This document shows positions 33,330-34,181 of a stretch of DNA of 34,181 bases, piece after piece. The number at the start of each line of letters is the position of its first letter. Position 1 is the stretch's first letter. Origin of the DNA: an uncultured Faecalibacterium sp. (GTDB taxonomy: Bacteria > Bacillota > Clostridia > Oscillospirales > Ruminococcaceae); the NCBI GenBank assembly GCA_934511465.1, contig CAKSWG010000020.1, positions 1-34,181 of the forward strand, given 5' to 3'. A model generated the notes under the pieces. The model did not search any database. It was not told the origin of the DNA and worked only from the letters and a program-made list of their open reading frames with translations. A program made the translations under genes and the position numbers.

Positions 33330-34181
33330 TCAGAACAGCGCCACTGCCGCCAGACGCACCAGCAGAGCACACAGCCATGCCACGGCGCACTGGTTCACCA
33401 CCATGATGACCGCCCACTTATTGCCCAGCTCCCGCTTGACCGAAGCCACCGCCGCGATGCAGGGGGTATACAGCAGGCAGAACACCAGCAGGGGCGCCGC
33501 CTGCGCCGGGGTGAGGGCCGCCGGCAGCGCTGCCTCGGAGCCAAAGAGGATGAGCAGCGAGGACACCACGCTCTCCTTTGCCATAAAGCCGGTGATGAGG
33601 GCGGTGGAGATGCGCCAGTCCGCAAAGCCCAAGGGCCCGAACAGCGGGGCGATGTCGCCCGCGATGCGGGCAAGGATGCTGGCCTGCGGGTCGGCGGTCA
33701 GCCGCAGCTGCAGGTCAAAGTTCTGCAAAAACCAGATGACGATGGTGGCCGCAAAGATCACCGTGAAGGCCTTCTGCAAAAAGTCCCGGGCCTTTTCCCA
33801 CAGCAGCTGTGCCACGTTCTTCAGGCCGGGCAGGCGGTAATTGGGCAGCTCCATGACAAAGGGCACGGCCTCACCCTTGAACACCGTGCTCTTGAGCAGC
33901 AGTGCCGCCAGCACGCCCACCGCGATGCCGGTAAAGTACAGCAGCACCATCACAAGGCCCGCATACTGCGGGAAGAACGCCGCCGCAAACAGGCTGTAGA
34001 TGGGCAGCTTTGCCGAGCAGCTCATGAACGGGGTGAGCAGGATGGTCATTTTGCGGTCGCGCTCCGAGGGCAGGGTGCGGCTTGCCATGACGCCGGGCAC
34101 CGTGCAGCCAAAGCCGATGAGCATGGGCACGATGCTGCGGCCGGAAAGGCCGATGCGGCGCAGCAGCTTATCCATCACAAA
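33330..34181 (-). CDS. feoB: Ferrous iron transporter B, C-terminal membrane part (cut by window edge)
   Basis: About 284 C-terminal residues of the membrane domain. Gate-region signatures are clear: FGCTVPGVMASRTL, FMSCSAKLPIYSLF, GFMAKESVVSSL, and LLYTPCIAAVASVKRE. FeoB imports Fe2+ across the membrane; the cytoplasmic G-domain and the start lie beyond the right edge. No FeoA or FeoC follows on this side. It ends facing the marR-TSUP cassette with the inverted-repeat terminator between. Confidence 0.93.
   Translation of the reverse strand, partial: FVMDKLLRRIGLSGRSIVPMLIGFGCTVPGVMASRTLPSERDRKMTILLTPFMSCSAKLPIYSLFAAAFFPQYAGLVMVLLYFTGIAVGVLAALLLKSTVFKGEAVPFVMELPNYRLPGLKNVAQLLWEKARDFLQKAFTVIFAATIVIWFLQNFDLQLRLTADPQASILARIAGDIAPLFGPLGFADWRISTALITGFMAKESVVSSLLILFGSEAALPAALTPAQAAPLLVFCLLYTPCIAAVASVKRELGNKWAVIMVVNQCAVAWLCALLVRLAAVALF

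Overview
The window looks like chromosomal DNA from a GC-rich, low-oxygen gut member of the Clostridia, most like Faecalibacterium or a close Oscillospiraceae relative. This is inference from strong AGGAGG-type ribosome binding sites, consensus -35/-10 promoters, the mix of sugar ABC, PTS and YesM/YesN genes, and a trigger factor with an altered docking loop. It is ordinary accessory and housekeeping chromosome: I see no prophage, transposase, rRNA or CRISPR array.

Layout. (1) 1-422: start of argG (minus), cut by the window edge. (2) 835-4803: a large secreted repeat protein whose promoter spacer holds a run of nine G. (3) 4903-7939: a lysR regulator divergent from a flavinylated, lipid-anchored fumarate-reductase-like enzyme. 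(4) 8128-9250: overlapping genes for a GIY-YIG nuclease and a MYG1-like protein. (5) 9381-13527: a beta-glucoside operon (promoter, RAT-like RNA element, LicT-type antiterminator, PTS EIIBC with a second, degenerate EIIB, and 6-phospho-beta-glucosidase). (6) 13637-17168: an ATP-grasp ligase and two alpha/beta-hydrolases on one strand, punctuated by three copies of a palindromic repeat. (7) 17209-20268: ilvE, a HAD phosphatase and a YitT-type membrane protein. (8) 20414-29302: a sugar ABC importer operon with a MATE exporter and a cupin, divergent from a YesM/YesN-type two-component system. (9) 29729-29805: tRNA-Arg(ACG). (10) 30266-31573: trigger factor. (11) 31588-33318: a marR-TSUP permease pair between two near-identical inverted repeats, facing the 3' ends of tig and feoB. 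(12) 33330-34181: C-terminal part of feoB, cut by the right edge.

How the parts work together. In the beta-glucoside operon, sugar enters as a 6-phosphate through the PTS protein, is cleaved by the GH1 enzyme, and the LicT-type protein probably senses PTS activity and opens the leader RNA. In the ABC region, the YesM-type kinase and YesN-type regulator are transcribed away from the transporter. Two direct repeats between them touch the transporter -35 and overlap the kinase -35, so one regulator could activate the importer and limit its own synthesis. MarR probably represses itself and the TSUP exporter through two tandem palindromes at its own start site.

The signals most worth a second look are the inverted repeats around marR-TSUP, the G9 promoter of the surface protein, the degenerate EIIB fused to the PTS permease, the ATP-grasp/two-hydrolase cluster, and the repeat family that occurs at four loci.
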